DNA of 64,000 nt from Flaccisagitta enflata (taxonomy: Eukaryota; Chaetognatha; Sagittoidea; Aphragmophora), in assembly GCA_965153355.1 (NCBI GenBank), contig OZ231126.1, positions 43,462,001 through 43,526,000 on the forward strand, given 5' to 3'. This document shows, in pieces, positions 23,223-39,260 of the stretch. The first letter of the stretch is position 1. Every line of letters begins with the position of its first letter. Both the position numbers and the translations under genes were made by a program. Below the pieces are notes generated by a model. That model was not told where the DNA came from. It did no database searches and saw only the letters and a program-made list of their open reading frames with translations.

Positions 23223-23462
23223 CCACATCATGATCAATCGACCACCCGGAGACGGTCTGTGGCGGCCATTATCGCCACAGACAGCGAGGGGGACAGCAGC
23301 GGCAAAGAAGGGGACAACGAGGAAGAAGACAGGGCAAAGAGTGGGGTTTTTTTTTCAGATGAGGTTAAATTGAGTAAGGAAGAGGATGGGGGGGCAGTTG
23401 ATAGTATGGCGTCAGCGTTTGGGAAACTAAAGATGATTGACCCTAGACGTAAAACACAGTAA
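23223..23462 (+). CDS. Possible extra 3' exon, acidic tail
   Basis: A phase-0 frame opens after an acceptor-like TTATTAG (23222) and runs to TAA at 23462. It encodes RRRSVAAIIATDSEGDSS followed by Glu/Asp-rich and Ser-rich sequence. It could be an alternative last exon of the membrane protein, since the donor at 22241 is also phase 0, or the end of a separate small gene. There is no homology I recognise. Confidence 0.3.
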   Translation, partial: PHHDQSTTRRRSVAAIIATDSEGDSSGKEGDNEEEDRAKSGVFFSDEVKLSKEEDGGAVDSMASAFGKLKMIDPRRKTQ

Positions 23463-25127
23463 ATTAATTAAGGGGAAATTGAATTAATTTTTTATGGGTC
23501 ATATTTTTAGTCGCGTGCACGCGACTCTACACTTTGCCGTGTTGGTCGGTAGGTCGGTCGGTAGGTCCGTCCTTCCGTCCGTCCGTCCGTCACATTTTTG
23601 AAATTATGAGTTTTTAAGGTTTTTTAAGGTATTTTAAGGTACTCTAGGGTATTTCAGGGTACTTTAGGGTCCGTCAGGGTACTTTAGGGTACTTAAGTTA
23701 TTTTAGGTACTTAAAGTATCTTAGGGTACTTTCAGATACTTTTGTTTTTATTTCAGGTATTTTTGAGTATTTTTGGGTATTATTAGGTGTTTTTGGGTAT
23801 TTTTGGGTGTTATTGGGTATTTTTGGGTATTTTTGGGTATTTTATCGACTTTTTATTGGACAGTCGTTATTGGTTCAGAATGTAACTTTTTTTGGGATAG
23901 ACGTTATGTAGTATGAAGTTCTGTCGTATGAAGTTGTGTAATTGTTTGTAACGTAGCACGCGACTGTTGGCCTGTTGGGCTTGTTTCTTATACATTGGGT
24001 TTTTTTTTATAATGGGTTGTTGCCGTTGGTCTGTCGTTTTTTTGTGTTTATTTTTTTCCTTTGTTTTATTTTTTGAAATAAAGTTAAATTGTTTGTCTTA
24101 ACTAATATAGTTATTTACTATTTATGAGCAGTTAGCAACCCATTGACGAGTGAGTATATATTTTCTATACATCTTTCGAATAAAAAAAAATCAATACTTC
24201 ACGAAAAAGATCAATACTTCACAAATACAGTCTTCATCAATCGACATAAAAAGTGGATATAATCATGATTTTGATTATGATTATGATTATAATTATGATT
24301 ACGATTTTGATTATAATTATAATTATGATTATGTTATGACATTCTTCAACAAACACAATCACAGGATTCCTACAGTTTGACATGAAATACCGTAATAGTT
24401 AGCCATCTTAAAATTGCTCTTATCAGGTCAGCGTGTTGAAAGTGAAATGTGGACACTATTATGTCTGTGAATTTCAGACCTCTGTTACATAGTATGCACG
24501 TTTCGCCTTTGATACACTGATCTTACTTTTACAACTCGGGGAAAAACAATTATCTCCTCTCAACAAACCATCTCAACAAACCATCTCAACAAACCTTTAT
24601 CTACCATCTCTACCATCTCTACCATCTCTAGGATCAGCGCTTTTTACACAGGCATTTTTTAAGGGTACACCTTATTTCGTTTACATAAAATCCTGTGAAA
24701 AAAGCGGTCAATTTAACGAGATTCATCCAACCAAAAAATAGAGAAAAAAAAGAGAACAAAAAATCTCCATCTCCTTCTTTTCACATTCTTCCCATATACT
24801 CACTCGTCAATATCTAATACTTGCTCTTAAAAATATAAAATTAGGCTTTTTCAAATCCATTTTTAGAAAAAAAAATTAACTATAATATTCCCCCTTTATC
24901 CCTCTACTCAAAGCGGGGTGTAGAGTCGCGTAGCACGCGACTAAAAACTCAACCATTGTAAGTTTTTGTAAGAATTTTGCCTAAATTTTGAAAGTTTTTG
25001 CCTTAAATGACGACGTTTCGCGGGGAAGAAAATTAAAGGTAGGAGGGGGGGGGGGAATCAAAAACTACTCAATCTTACACACCCCTGATTATTAAGCTAA
25101 ACTAGACCTTATCCTTTTGGGCTCCAT
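23463..25127. repeat. Repeat-rich intergenic region
   Basis: A plus-strand copy of the hairpin family begins at about 23504 (TTTTAGTCGCGTGCACGCGACT, then GGTCGGT and CCGT units). It is followed by a degenerate 10-bp minisatellite (ACTTTAGGGT changing to TTTTTGGGTA) at about 23620-23850. A GATTAT tract spans 24266-24335, ACCATCTCAACAA repeats span about 24555-24595, and CTACCATCT repeats follow to about 24630. A minus-strand hairpin end (TAGAGTCGCGTAGCACGCGACT, split over about 24921-24942) follows. No exon is seen. Confidence 0.65.
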
Positions 25128-25764
25128 TCACAATTCTTCCCTCCCCATCGGCAGTTTTTCGGCACCATCTGGCCTCTTCACTCGCTGCAAGGTTCTGCGA
25201 AATGGCATGTTATTGCATGACTGAAATATGAAAGATTGTACCTGCTTGGACCGAGGAATTCGACAATCGTTTTTACAGCATATGATCACGATGACAACGA
25301 GAACTAAAGCACAGCTCATAAACAAAATCATCCATGCGCGTATAGGGCCGAAAACCTACGAAAGAAGAAATGATACAATCAATCAATAATGGCGAGAAAA
25401 AAAAATTATGAAACAGCAACAATATATCCATTATTGGGAAAAAACTCGAAAAACGTTTTTCGATTTTTGAGTTTCGCTAAAGAATTAATTTTTTCCATTT
25501 TTGCTTGGGGCGTTTTGAGAAAGTTGGGGAGCGACTAGGCACGCCCTAGGCTGGGGTTGAAATTGATACAGGGTTAAAGAGGAAATTATTTTACACCTTC
25601 TTGAACAAAACAGAGCAGATCAATATTTTTCGAGTTTTTACGATTTTTTTCCGGACGGCAATAGCCGCCATTATTGGTACTCATTACCTTGTCTTCCCAT
25701 GAAAATTCCTTTTCTTCATCGAAAAATGGCGTCAGATCACTCGGATCCCAGGTAACAGGCGCCA
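25128..25764 (-). CDS. 3' end of a single-pass membrane protein gene (two exons)
   Basis: I do not recognise this protein. Reading on the minus strand, exon 25764-25688 follows TTTGCAG and ends AAG|GTAATG. It encodes APVTWDPSDLTPFFDEEKEF. A 332-bp intron leads to exon 25355-25128 (after CGTAG), which starts in phase 0 with VFGPIRAW. That is followed at once by a strong membrane helix (MILFMSCALVLVVIVIICC) and a basic tail ending GREEL with TGA. So the acidic juxtamembrane part would be outside and about 50 residues inside the cell. The rest of the ectodomain must lie at higher coordinates. I could not find it. Confidence 0.5.
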
Positions 25765-27341
25765 CTGCAAAGGACATGAAATGCTCAATCAAGCAAACTT
25801 ATTGAGTACATTTTGACTCATATCTTACATACCTATTATCTAACTAACTCTTGAGCACTATCTAGGAAATATCTTTTAAGTACCTGTAAAGAGAGATATC
25901 TCAAATTCTCGTTTAGATAAGTAAATAAAGTTTTTGAGCATTTTAATCAACTCCAACTTTCTTATCTACCGTTCAAAAAAGTGCGATAAAAAGCCTTTAA
26001 AACGATTTTGTGATGGACAGATGAACCAACAGACAGAAAGTCCAACGGATGAACATGACCGATCAACCAACAAATGAATCAACCAAAAAACGCATAAAAT
26101 GGTTTATGAATGCCTTAAAAACATACAAAAACATTTAGAATGTCTTTAAATTGTGAAAAACGCCTTTAAAGCATCTTTGTGATCGACAGATAGACGGACT
26201 AACTGACCAATGGACAAACCAAGAAGTGGCTTCAAGTGGTTCATGAATGCCTTAACTTTCAAAAAACATTTATACTGTCTTGAAATTGTGTAAACGCCTT
26301 TCACTAATTTCTATCATCTTCCTTTTTTAGACGCGGACACGCAACTCTATAAGAGGATTTGTCCGTCCGTTGGACCGTCCGTTGGTCTGTCGGTCCATTG
26401 GTTCGTGGTCATCGAGTTGAAAAGTGGGAAAACGAGCGTTTTTGATACTTCTTGTGTATGTTTGAGTGTTGGCGGTGGGTTGGGGTGTGGCTGGGGGTTG
26501 GATGCCCCTGCCCACCCGTCCGCAACGATATTTTGACCCCGCGTCACTTGTTTTCCAAAAGCCTGGTTTTGCCCCTAATTTGCATAACGTTGTAATCGTC
26601 TTATCGACTTTTCATCCTTTGCCTTGTGTAGTGGGGCGTCCCAATTGTCTTTATACGCTGCTTTCCTCTAGAAAGCTTCACAGAAAAGTGTTTGGGTTCA
26701 TCATATCGATATCCAATTTAATGAGCAGTAAAATGGCGTTTTCGGATCAATCAATCGGTATTTTGGCCAACGCGCTGAGTGACTTAAGAAACAAGGCCGG
26801 ATACACGGTAAATAAACAGTCGCTGACGGGTGGGCAGGAGCAGTTTACAAATGGGCAGGGGCAGTAATTCGGCGGGCAGGGGCAGTCATTTGGTGGGCAG
26901 GGGCAGTCTTTTGGTGGGCAGGGGCTGTATTTTGGGTGGGCTGGGGCTGTTATGCTCAGAAATTACAAAGTCGGACTATTTCGCGTCGTCCAAAATTTCT
27001 TGTGAGGGACGTACGTACGGACGGACGTAGGGACACCCCCTCTTATAGAGTCGCTTAGTCAGCGACTAAAAAAAGAAACCGACGATCTTTTTACAAAAAT
27101 CAACAGCCCCATCTAGATGGCATCTTGACACAGCGTTATGGTTTCAAAACCCTTCTTTGACACACATGAATGCCGCGTGAAACCGAGAATTAGACGAACG
27201 ACATACACAGCTAAGGTACGTCAATGAAATGGACACTAGTTGGACGTTGCAACTGGAATATTGTTATTAACGGTTTTGTCAACCCGAAAAACAAACGAGA
27301 GCGAGGAAGTAAACTCGCGCTATTTCAAAATTTCCAAAACG
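25765..27341. repeat. Intergenic or intronic, hairpin-family copies
   Basis: AT-rich sequence with two related ACAGATG..CCAAC phrases near 26015 and 26187. Hairpin-family copies lie at about 26326-26580 (plus) and 26774-27070 (minus, from AACAAGGCCGGATACACGG to AGCGACTAAAAA). The latter has three GGGCAGGGGCAGT units inside. Confidence 0.65.
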
Positions 27342-27530
27342 ATGAGTGGAATATTTCCATCGTGCAGTATTCGCAATGCACAATTTGAAACCGTTTTAGT
27401 AATTTTATTGCTTACTGCGGTTTTATTGTGTCTTCAGTTTCCAAGTAGCGAACACAGCCGCAATTTCTGTCATGAAAGGAAATTCCGAAAGTGGTTTCCA
27501 TGCGACATGAATGACGATTCCGTGACTCAG
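27342..27530 (+). CDS. Possible first exon of a type II membrane protein
   Basis: ATG at 27342 opens 63 codons ending at CAG|GTCAGG (27531). A hydrophobic anchor (FETVLVILLLTAVLLCLQF) starts near residue 15, followed by a basic Cys-containing stem (NFCHERKFRKWFPC). This is the layout of Golgi type II enzymes, but I found no following exon, so it may be chance. Confidence 0.3.
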
Positions 27531-27744
27531 GTCAGGTCGTCATGCAATGACTCCAAACAGTCGTCAACTCGCAGTTCAGTGAGCTTAGTTGAATTTTTCC
27601 TCCGCTCAAAACAAGGCCAACACCCATAAGTGGCGTGCGAGACTGACGTTTACAAGAACTAAAAATGACTTGGAATGACTTATTATACATTTATACTATT
27701 ATATAACTTGAAATGGCTTAAAGAAATAAAATTGACAAAAAAAA

Positions 27745-27830
27745 TCAAAGCCTGACAAACCAACAGACAAACCAATGGGTGGACGGACAAAGCAGGGTAT
27801 AGAGTCGCATGCACGCGACTAAAAATGATA
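27745..27830 (-). repeat. Hairpin-family fragment
   Basis: AAACCAACAGACAAACCAAT and GGACGGACAAAGC lead to GTATAGAGTCGCATGCACGCGACTAAAAA, read in two parts around 27803-27828. Confidence 0.75.
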
Positions 27831-27932
27831 TACAGTGTAGGTAAAGCACCGCAAGAGCGTAACCGCTATTAAAGTATCCAAGTCTTTAAAACATAAAATT
27901 TCATCTCTTGAAAGATTTTGTATTTTGTTCTA

Positions 27933-28106
27933 CAGTGAAGCCCCGTTTCATCGCATCTGCTTTTTATGGAGTTCCACCTATTAAAGATACTATTTTTGTA
28001 CCCTTTCAACCAGTTTTATTTTATTTCTTTTGTCTCTTACATAATTCTGCCTATAACAGATACAATTGTTACACCCCTTGAAATCTATTGGAGCGGGGTT
28101 TCACTG
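27933..28106. mobile_element. 174-bp Tigger/pogo-like MITE
   Basis: CAGTGAAGCCCCG at the left end is inverted as CGGGGTTTCACTG at the right, with TA on both sides (27931-27932 and 28107-28108). CAGTGAA(A)CCCCG termini and TA duplication are typical of pogo/Tigger-type MITEs. No ORF. Confidence 0.85.
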
Positions 28107-28124
28107 TATATCAATTGGTAATAG

Positions 28125-29709
28125 CTGAGCCGGACTTAGCCTCCGCGGGGCCCTAGGCTTGACTGCTACCGCGGGGCCCCCCAGCCCCCCTCCATGGGCC
28201 CTACTTCCCCTTTCCCTCAGCTGCCCCCCTTTACCAAAAGCCCATGTGGTAGAACAATTTTTTTGTTTAAAATATATCAAAATAAGATTTTTTTTTAAAT
28301 TTTGAATGTATTTAATTTTTCAAAAATTTAACAAATTATAGTTTTCAACTTCATAATAAGCATTGGACAATCCCAGGCGGGCAAATTGATGCATCTGCGC
28401 AATATTAGAGCAAGCATCTCAGGAGGACTGACGGACGGACTGATGGACTGACCGACCAACCAACCGACAGACCCTCATATAGAGATGCGATGACGCATTT
28501 AAAAAAAAGTTTTTCAAAGATATGAAAAAATTTTAGCAGTTCCCCTTTTGAATTAACAAGTACCCCGGGGGTACAACGATGCGTCCACATGCGGCTTAGC
28601 TTGTTAAGAATGATGCAATATTGCATCAACCTTATAGAATGATGGATCATGGCATGGAGGCATGGAGGCATGGAGGCATGGAGGCATGGAGGGAATGTTC
28701 GGAAATCCGAAATATTTCGGACAAATGTACGACTTTTTCTGTTCTTTCGGATTCCCACGAAGGATTTTATCACTCCTCCAAATGTTCCGAATGATTTGCA
28801 ACAAGCTAAAAAATAGTAATTATTTCAGATTTTGCATAGTTTCAATTGCTAAGCAGCGATTTTTGGCAAAAGAATTAAAAAGGTGGTAACATGGACGCAC
28901 GCGACCTGGGTAGCCGTTTATCTGGTCATGGTTTTTTTTAAATGCGTCATGGCATCTCTATAAGAGGGTCTGTCTGTCCGTCCGTCCATCCGTCCGTTAC
29001 GCCACGCCTCCTCTAATATCACACAGATGACGCATCGAGTTGCCCGCCTGGGCTTGCTTTCCTTCCATTCATTCTTTCAAAAAGGCGCGATGAACATCTC
29101 CTATGAGGAAATCCATATATGTAAAATGATGTAACCTCGGGGATTTTGGAAAACTAATTTAATCTTCCTTAAATTGAAAAATACTGAAAAAAATCGGTGA
29201 CCATTTTGAAGCTCTGCGAAAGATCTTTCAAATGAGATGTTGCGGGTTGTCCTAACTTTATACGTTTGGAAATAGCATTGGGATGAAGACAGGTTCCCAA
29301 GAATATTCTTGGCGCCATTTTGAAGAAAATTCGAAGCTCTTTAATTTGCTCATAGATTTCAAGTATATGTGACAATTCTGAATAGCGTTAAAACGTTGAG
29401 ACAAAACTAATAATAGAAAAAAAGACAGTATTTGGCCTTTTTCCAATCGGTGATATTTTTCTTCAAACTTATGCAATTTCTAAACAAACAAAGCTAGGAA
29501 TGCCAGACACGACTCGAATTAAAGAGCTTTCAAAGGGCTTTATAGGCATCACCAATTTCAATCCATTTTTCTTACGTTATAACGCGTTATGGTTCTAAAA
29601 GGTTTTAAAAATCCGCCATTTTTTATTTCCCCAAGGTTGGTACGCAAATATGACTAGAAGACCCAAAAATTTACTCCTACCTGCCGCTTTTTTCTCTGTC
29701 TGTCTCTCC

Positions 29710-29785
<76 letters not shown>

Positions 29786-30852
29786 CTCTCGTAATCACGG
29801 AAACGCAACACTCTACTTCTCACGGAAACGCAACACTTTACTTCTCTGCGTATGTTGATCCATTCTTCCATTCCCTTTCTTTATTTCCCTCTTTCTCTCT
29901 TTCTTTCTCTCTTTCTCTCATTCTCTCGTTCTTTCTTTTTTTTTTTTTTTTTATTTCTTGGCTTCTTTCTGCGCTTGGTTTGAATTTTGTCGTCATTTCC
30001 TTTAACTAATACTTTTTCCCCCTTCGCGGCATTTTTCTTGTTGGATCTTAGATATAACGCTTCATTTCAGATGTTTTTAGTCGCGTGCTATACAACTCTA
30101 TATCCCACTTTGTCTGTCCGTTATTTGATCCCCCTTTTTACTTTTTTGGGTATTTTTGCATTACTTAGTTGCGGACAAAGTTACGCCCATATGCCCAAGT
30201 GACTTTTTCCACCACTGTTCCCGCCCACGTGTGTCCGTCCTTGTAGAAGCAATGCAACGCTTTTAGGATTCTGCAATGGGTTAAGTTTTATCCACTTGCG
30301 TTTGATACAGTGACTGTTTGTTACAAGTTTAGCTGTATACCTATGGTGAATGAAATTGCAAAACATTCGGATAATTCGGTTCCCTTCGTGGGAGGGACAA
30401 AATCCTTCCCTTCCCTTCCTCCCGAAGGACATATTGTCCCTTGGAACATGTCTACTGAATGATCTGAGATATTTCCAAGATTCTATGCATTATCATCATT
30501 CTCAACTCGATCACCACCGACCGACCAACCGACCGACCAACGGACGGACGGACAAAGCCTCTTATAGAGATGCGTGGACGCATCTAAAAATGAGAATGAA
30601 TTTTTTTGATACCTCAATATTTTATCTGTAACAATGGAGCTTAATTTTTTCTGTGTTTCTTTTTGTCTTCTTGTTATTCTCTCCCTGCCTCTCTCTCTTG
30701 CTTTTTTTCTATCTTTTTCTCTTTCTTTTTTTTCTTTCTTTCTTCCTTTTTTTTTTTTTTTTTTTTTGAAGATGGGGGCTCTACCGCGGGGCCCCCCTTA
30801 CCGCGGGGCCCTAGGCTTAAGCCTCTTAAGCCTATTGGGAAGGCCGGCTCAG
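28125..30852. mobile_element. 2.7-kb TIR element with 8-bp TSD
   Basis: GGTAATAG occurs exactly at 28117-28124 and 30853-30860. The ends CTGAGCCGGACTT and AAGGCCGGCTCAG are inverted (12 of 13). Just inside each end lie CCGCGGGGCCCTAGGCTT and CTACCGCGGGGCCCCCC blocks. No intact transposase frame is visible. The interior holds hairpin-family copies at about 28425-28505, 28935-29060, 30070-30240 and 30505-30590, a CT microsatellite (29711-29781) and a poly-T tract. The 8-bp duplication suggests a hAT-type mover, although the terminus does not start with the usual CAG or TAG. Confidence 0.75.
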
Positions 30853-30860
30853 GGTAATAG

Positions 30861-33290
30861 GGTAGCTTCGGTATTTTAATTTCACCCAGTCTCTCGACTC
30901 TGGTGAAGCTAAGCTGTACTGCCATTTCAGACCATCGTTTAACCATTTCATGCATGGAAAAATCATCATTTGTTCATTTTGTTCTACACACTTTTCTCTT
31001 AATGAAAACATGGATTTTTGAAGTGAAATTGAGCGTTCTGATTTTGAGACTTATTTGAGGCTCCCTTTAGTTTGTTTAAAGATGTAGGTTGTTTTTACAT
31101 TTTCTCAGAATTGCAATTCTTGTTTTTTCTGGTTTTCATTTTAGTATTGCTTGATTGTCTCAGGTGTGTTTTTATGTATTTCTGTCTTTGTCAACGTGTA
31201 TACTACTTTTAACTAAGAAAATACCAATTTTCTTATCTTTATCAAACTAATTTTCAACGATAGAACAAGTTGCATATCCGCTCTCGTAATAGATTGATGC
31301 ATGGATAAACTGACCAACCGACAAACAGACGTGCAGACCCTCTCACAAAGAATCATAGAAAGCATTCTCATATCATATCAAGAGCTTTTGAATTAGTATG
31401 TGATATCTCCACGCTTGACAAGTGCGGTTTAGGTGTTACAGATTAAGTGATGGACAAACAAGCGTACAGACCGACGAACAAACCCCCTAAAAGAGATACG
31501 AGAGTGCATCTAATAGTAAGACAATGTAATGAAATGACATGTATTTTGAACATCGTCAAAATGTAGCATTAATCAACGCACTGATAAACAAGAAGTAATC
31601 GTCTAAAACAGCATAGTAGTAAATGAATCAAATAAAAACTGCATTCCGATAAAGCCATAAAATATCAAGGCTATAAGAGTCGGCATTGTGCCACTTTATA
31701 TCAAATAATAAAAACTGTAGTATTTTAAATGACTTGTTAGACAGCTGGTAGCAAAATATGGTATCGTAGTATCGACCTAAATATTGTAAAAACAGTAGAA
31801 AATGGCTTCAATATTCTACCAAACCTGTACAATTAGCCGTGGGAATTAACAAAACACATTACGACTGACACTAGAAAGAACTGAGTCAACATAACGCAGG
31901 TGGGAAATACTCGAAAATGAAGATAACTGATATTCAAAGGCCTGACATACAGACCTCGTTGCAATGACAGTTAGAAGAAAGAAGCAGTACTGCAAAAACC
32001 TCTACAAACAGAAAAAGGGGGGGGGGGTCATCGGACGGATCGATGCGATGGTGACTCGAGTCACGAGCGTATTTCAAATTAGGTTGACCACATTGACTGG
32101 CATGAGCATTCTGTAATGAAGGTTGGTATTGTCATGATAGGATTGAAATGGCGTAAATGTATATAAGTTGTATTTCTTTTAATTATTCCTAACATGATTC
32201 AATATTCTATTTGTATGTTGTTTTTTCTTGGGGGGGGGGCTAAGATACGTTCATGGGGGTAGCCTCCTAAGGTATTATAGCCTAGATAATTTACGTGATT
32301 CGATTGTGTCAATATCTAAAAGGTCTTTTGATAAAAACCATCAACATAAAAGGACACAAATAAGTAAATTCTAAGACCTTTTTTGCTTTTATTACTTTAA
32401 ATTTTACTTATCTTCCTTTTTTTAACCTCTATTTACCTTCCTTATTTTCTAAACCCCTATGTAACCCCCAATTTCAACATTGTTCGGTCACTGATTAAAT
32501 TTCAAACTAAATGGTTCTGGAAACGAAGCAGTTAATTTTTTTTGAATCTTGATAATAATTCTAATTCCAGATTGAAAATAATTTTAACTTCCATCACGGA
32601 AGTTAAAAGAAAAGAAAAAAAAATTAAGAAAAACCATAAACTGAATATTTAACAAAACTAGGTGTGCTAAAAAAATAAATGAATTTGAAAAAATAAAAAA
32701 AAATGTGAGATTTCCTTCATTAGATCTACGTTTAAATTTCTTCTGAAATCGAAATAATGATAGTAACCAATAACCATACATTGCTTATGAATCAAGCCAA
32801 GGCTGTCATGTTAAAAGGCTACGGAGACCGATAATTTCAAAACTTTACCTCAAGGATTCAAATGTATTATGAATGGGACCAAAACTTCAGAATAGAATGC
32901 ATATTTAATTCCTTCAAACCCATTTGCGCGGACGTGACAAATCGTATTTATTTTTAACTCAAGTCATTCAAAAGCTAGGAAAAGCATCCCCCTACAATGT
33001 TAACCGAATGAGTGAAAAGGCATTTTCTTCAGGATCATGAAATATTCATGATCCGACACCCGTTATTCTCACTGTTCTTTTCAAATTTATGAACTACTGA
33101 TGCACTAATACACCAGGATAAGAAGCATAACAAACACCTCACTTGTCTGGCATATTGTAGGGCCTGGCTAGGCCAATGCCCAAATCTGCATGATTCTTTT
33201 ATATCCCGTAAATGATGACCTCATGGCCTCATAGATTGTCTTGTTGAGCTCTAACTGCAAATTAAGACCACCATCAGGATGATAAAAGGA
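30861..33290. other. AT-rich non-coding DNA
   Basis: No exon I can support. A degraded hairpin-family piece lies at about 31290-31510 (GACCAACCGACAAACAGACG and AGATACGAGAGTGCATCT). A G homopolymer occurs at 32019-32027. The rest looks like neutral sequence downstream of ppp1cb. Confidence 0.55.
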
Positions 33291-37799
<4,509 letters not shown>

Positions 37800-38075
37800 G
37801 AGGCTCTGTCCCTCTGTCGAGCTGGGGATAGGTGTGATAAAGCTGGTGATAGGTCGGATAGGTCTGATAGAGCTCGGCATAGGTCTTATAGAGATTGGCA
37901 CAGGTCTGATAGAGGTAGGGATAGGTCTGATAGAAGTAGGGATAGGTCTGATAAAGCTGATAGGTCTGATAGAGCTAGGGAAAGGTCTGATAGAGCTCAG
38001 GATAGGTCTGGTTAAGCTAAGGACAGGTCTGATAGAGCTGGGGATAGGTCTTATGGAGCTAGGGATAAGTCTAAG
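37800..38075. repeat. 21-bp minisatellite A
   Basis: About 13 diverged units of AGGTCTGATAGAGCTGGGGAT. Because the period is a multiple of three, it translates as a heptad GIGLIEL. The upstream edge (37780) is the end of a hairpin-family copy with arms AGGTG/CACCT. Confidence 0.85.
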
Positions 38076-38560
38076 AATAAATAACGCCCGGCGCACTGTC
38101 TGGGTCCGTGTATCCGGCCTTGTTTTGTTTTCATGTTTATTTTTGTTTGTTTATGTTTGTTTTTGCTTATGTCTTCATGTTTTCGTTTATGTTGTCATGT
38201 TTTTGTTTATATACTTGTTTCAAGTTATGCTTTTGTTTATGTTTCGAGTTTATGTTTTTGTTTATATTTTCTTGTTTTTGTTTGTTTTCATGTTTATGTT
38301 TTTGTTTATGTTTTCAACTCTATGTTATTGTTCATGCATTCATATTCATGTTTTTGTTTTTTGTTAACGTTTTAATTTTTGCTTTTGTTTTCATGTTCGT
38401 TTTTGTTTTCATGTTTATGGTTTTGTTCATTTTTGTTTTTATGATTACATGTTCATGGTTTTTGTTGTCACTTTTTCTTTAGCTTATATCTTTGTATTTG
38501 TTTGTATGCTTATGTTTATTGTTTACATTTTTTTTTGTTCTTATGTTATTTTTGTTTTTG
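38076..38560. repeat. Degenerate TTTATGTTTTTG repeat
   Basis: Loosely repeated TTTATGTTTTTGTTTATG and CATGTTTTTG phrases. It begins right after a hairpin-family terminus (GTGTATCCGGCCTTGTTTT near 38107-38125). Confidence 0.75.
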
Positions 38561-39260
38561 TTAGAGTTTCTGTCGTTCTTGTTGATGTTTCTTTTGTTGG
38601 TTTTCGTTGATGTTTATTTTGTTGGTTTTCGTTGATGTTTCTATTGTTTGATTTTCGTTGATGTTTCTGTCGTTGATTTTCGTTGATGTTTCTGTCGTTT
38701 CTGTTGATGTTTCTGTCGTTTTTGTTGATGTTTCTGTCATTTTTGTTGATGTTTCTGTCGTTTTTTGATGATGTTTCTGTCATTTTTTGATGATGTTACT
38801 GTCGTTTTTGTTGATGTTTCTGTCGTTGATTTTCGTTGATGTTTCTGTCGTTTCTGTTGATGTTTCTGTCGTTTTTGTTGATGTTTCTGTCGTTTTTGTT
38901 GATGTTTCTGTCGTTTTTTGATGATGTTACTGTCATTTTTGTTGATGTTTCTGTCGTTTTTGTTGATGTTTCTGTCGTTTTTTGATGATGTTACTGTCAT
39001 TTTTGTTGATGTTTCTGTCGTTTTTGTTGATGTTTCTGTTGGTTTTCGTTGATGTTTCTATTGTTTGATTTTCGTTGATGTTTCTGTCGTTGATTTTCGT
39101 TGATGTTTCTGTCGTTTCTGTTGATGTTTCTGTCGTTTTTGTTGATGTTTCTGTCGTTTTTGTTGATGTTTCTGTCGTTTTTTGATGATGTTACTGTCAT
39201 TTTTGTTGATGTTTCTGTCGTTTTTGTTGATGTTTCTGTCGTTTTTGTTGCCGTTGTTGC
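38560..39260. repeat. 21-bp minisatellite B with higher-order repeat
   Basis: Units of TTGATGTTTCTGTCGTTTT(T)G. On the minus strand the 21-bp form reads NDRNINK. A block of about 160 bp starting GGTTTTCGTTGATGTTTC occurs at about 38618 and again at about 39033, so a roughly 414-bp higher-order unit was duplicated. Confidence 0.85.

Noticed and set aside
23620-23850. Telomere-like TTAGGG repeat
   Set aside because: The unit is 10 bp and drifts from ACTTTAGGGT to TTTTTGGGTA, with no run of (TTAGGG)n or (TTAGG)n. It looks like an interstitial minisatellite.
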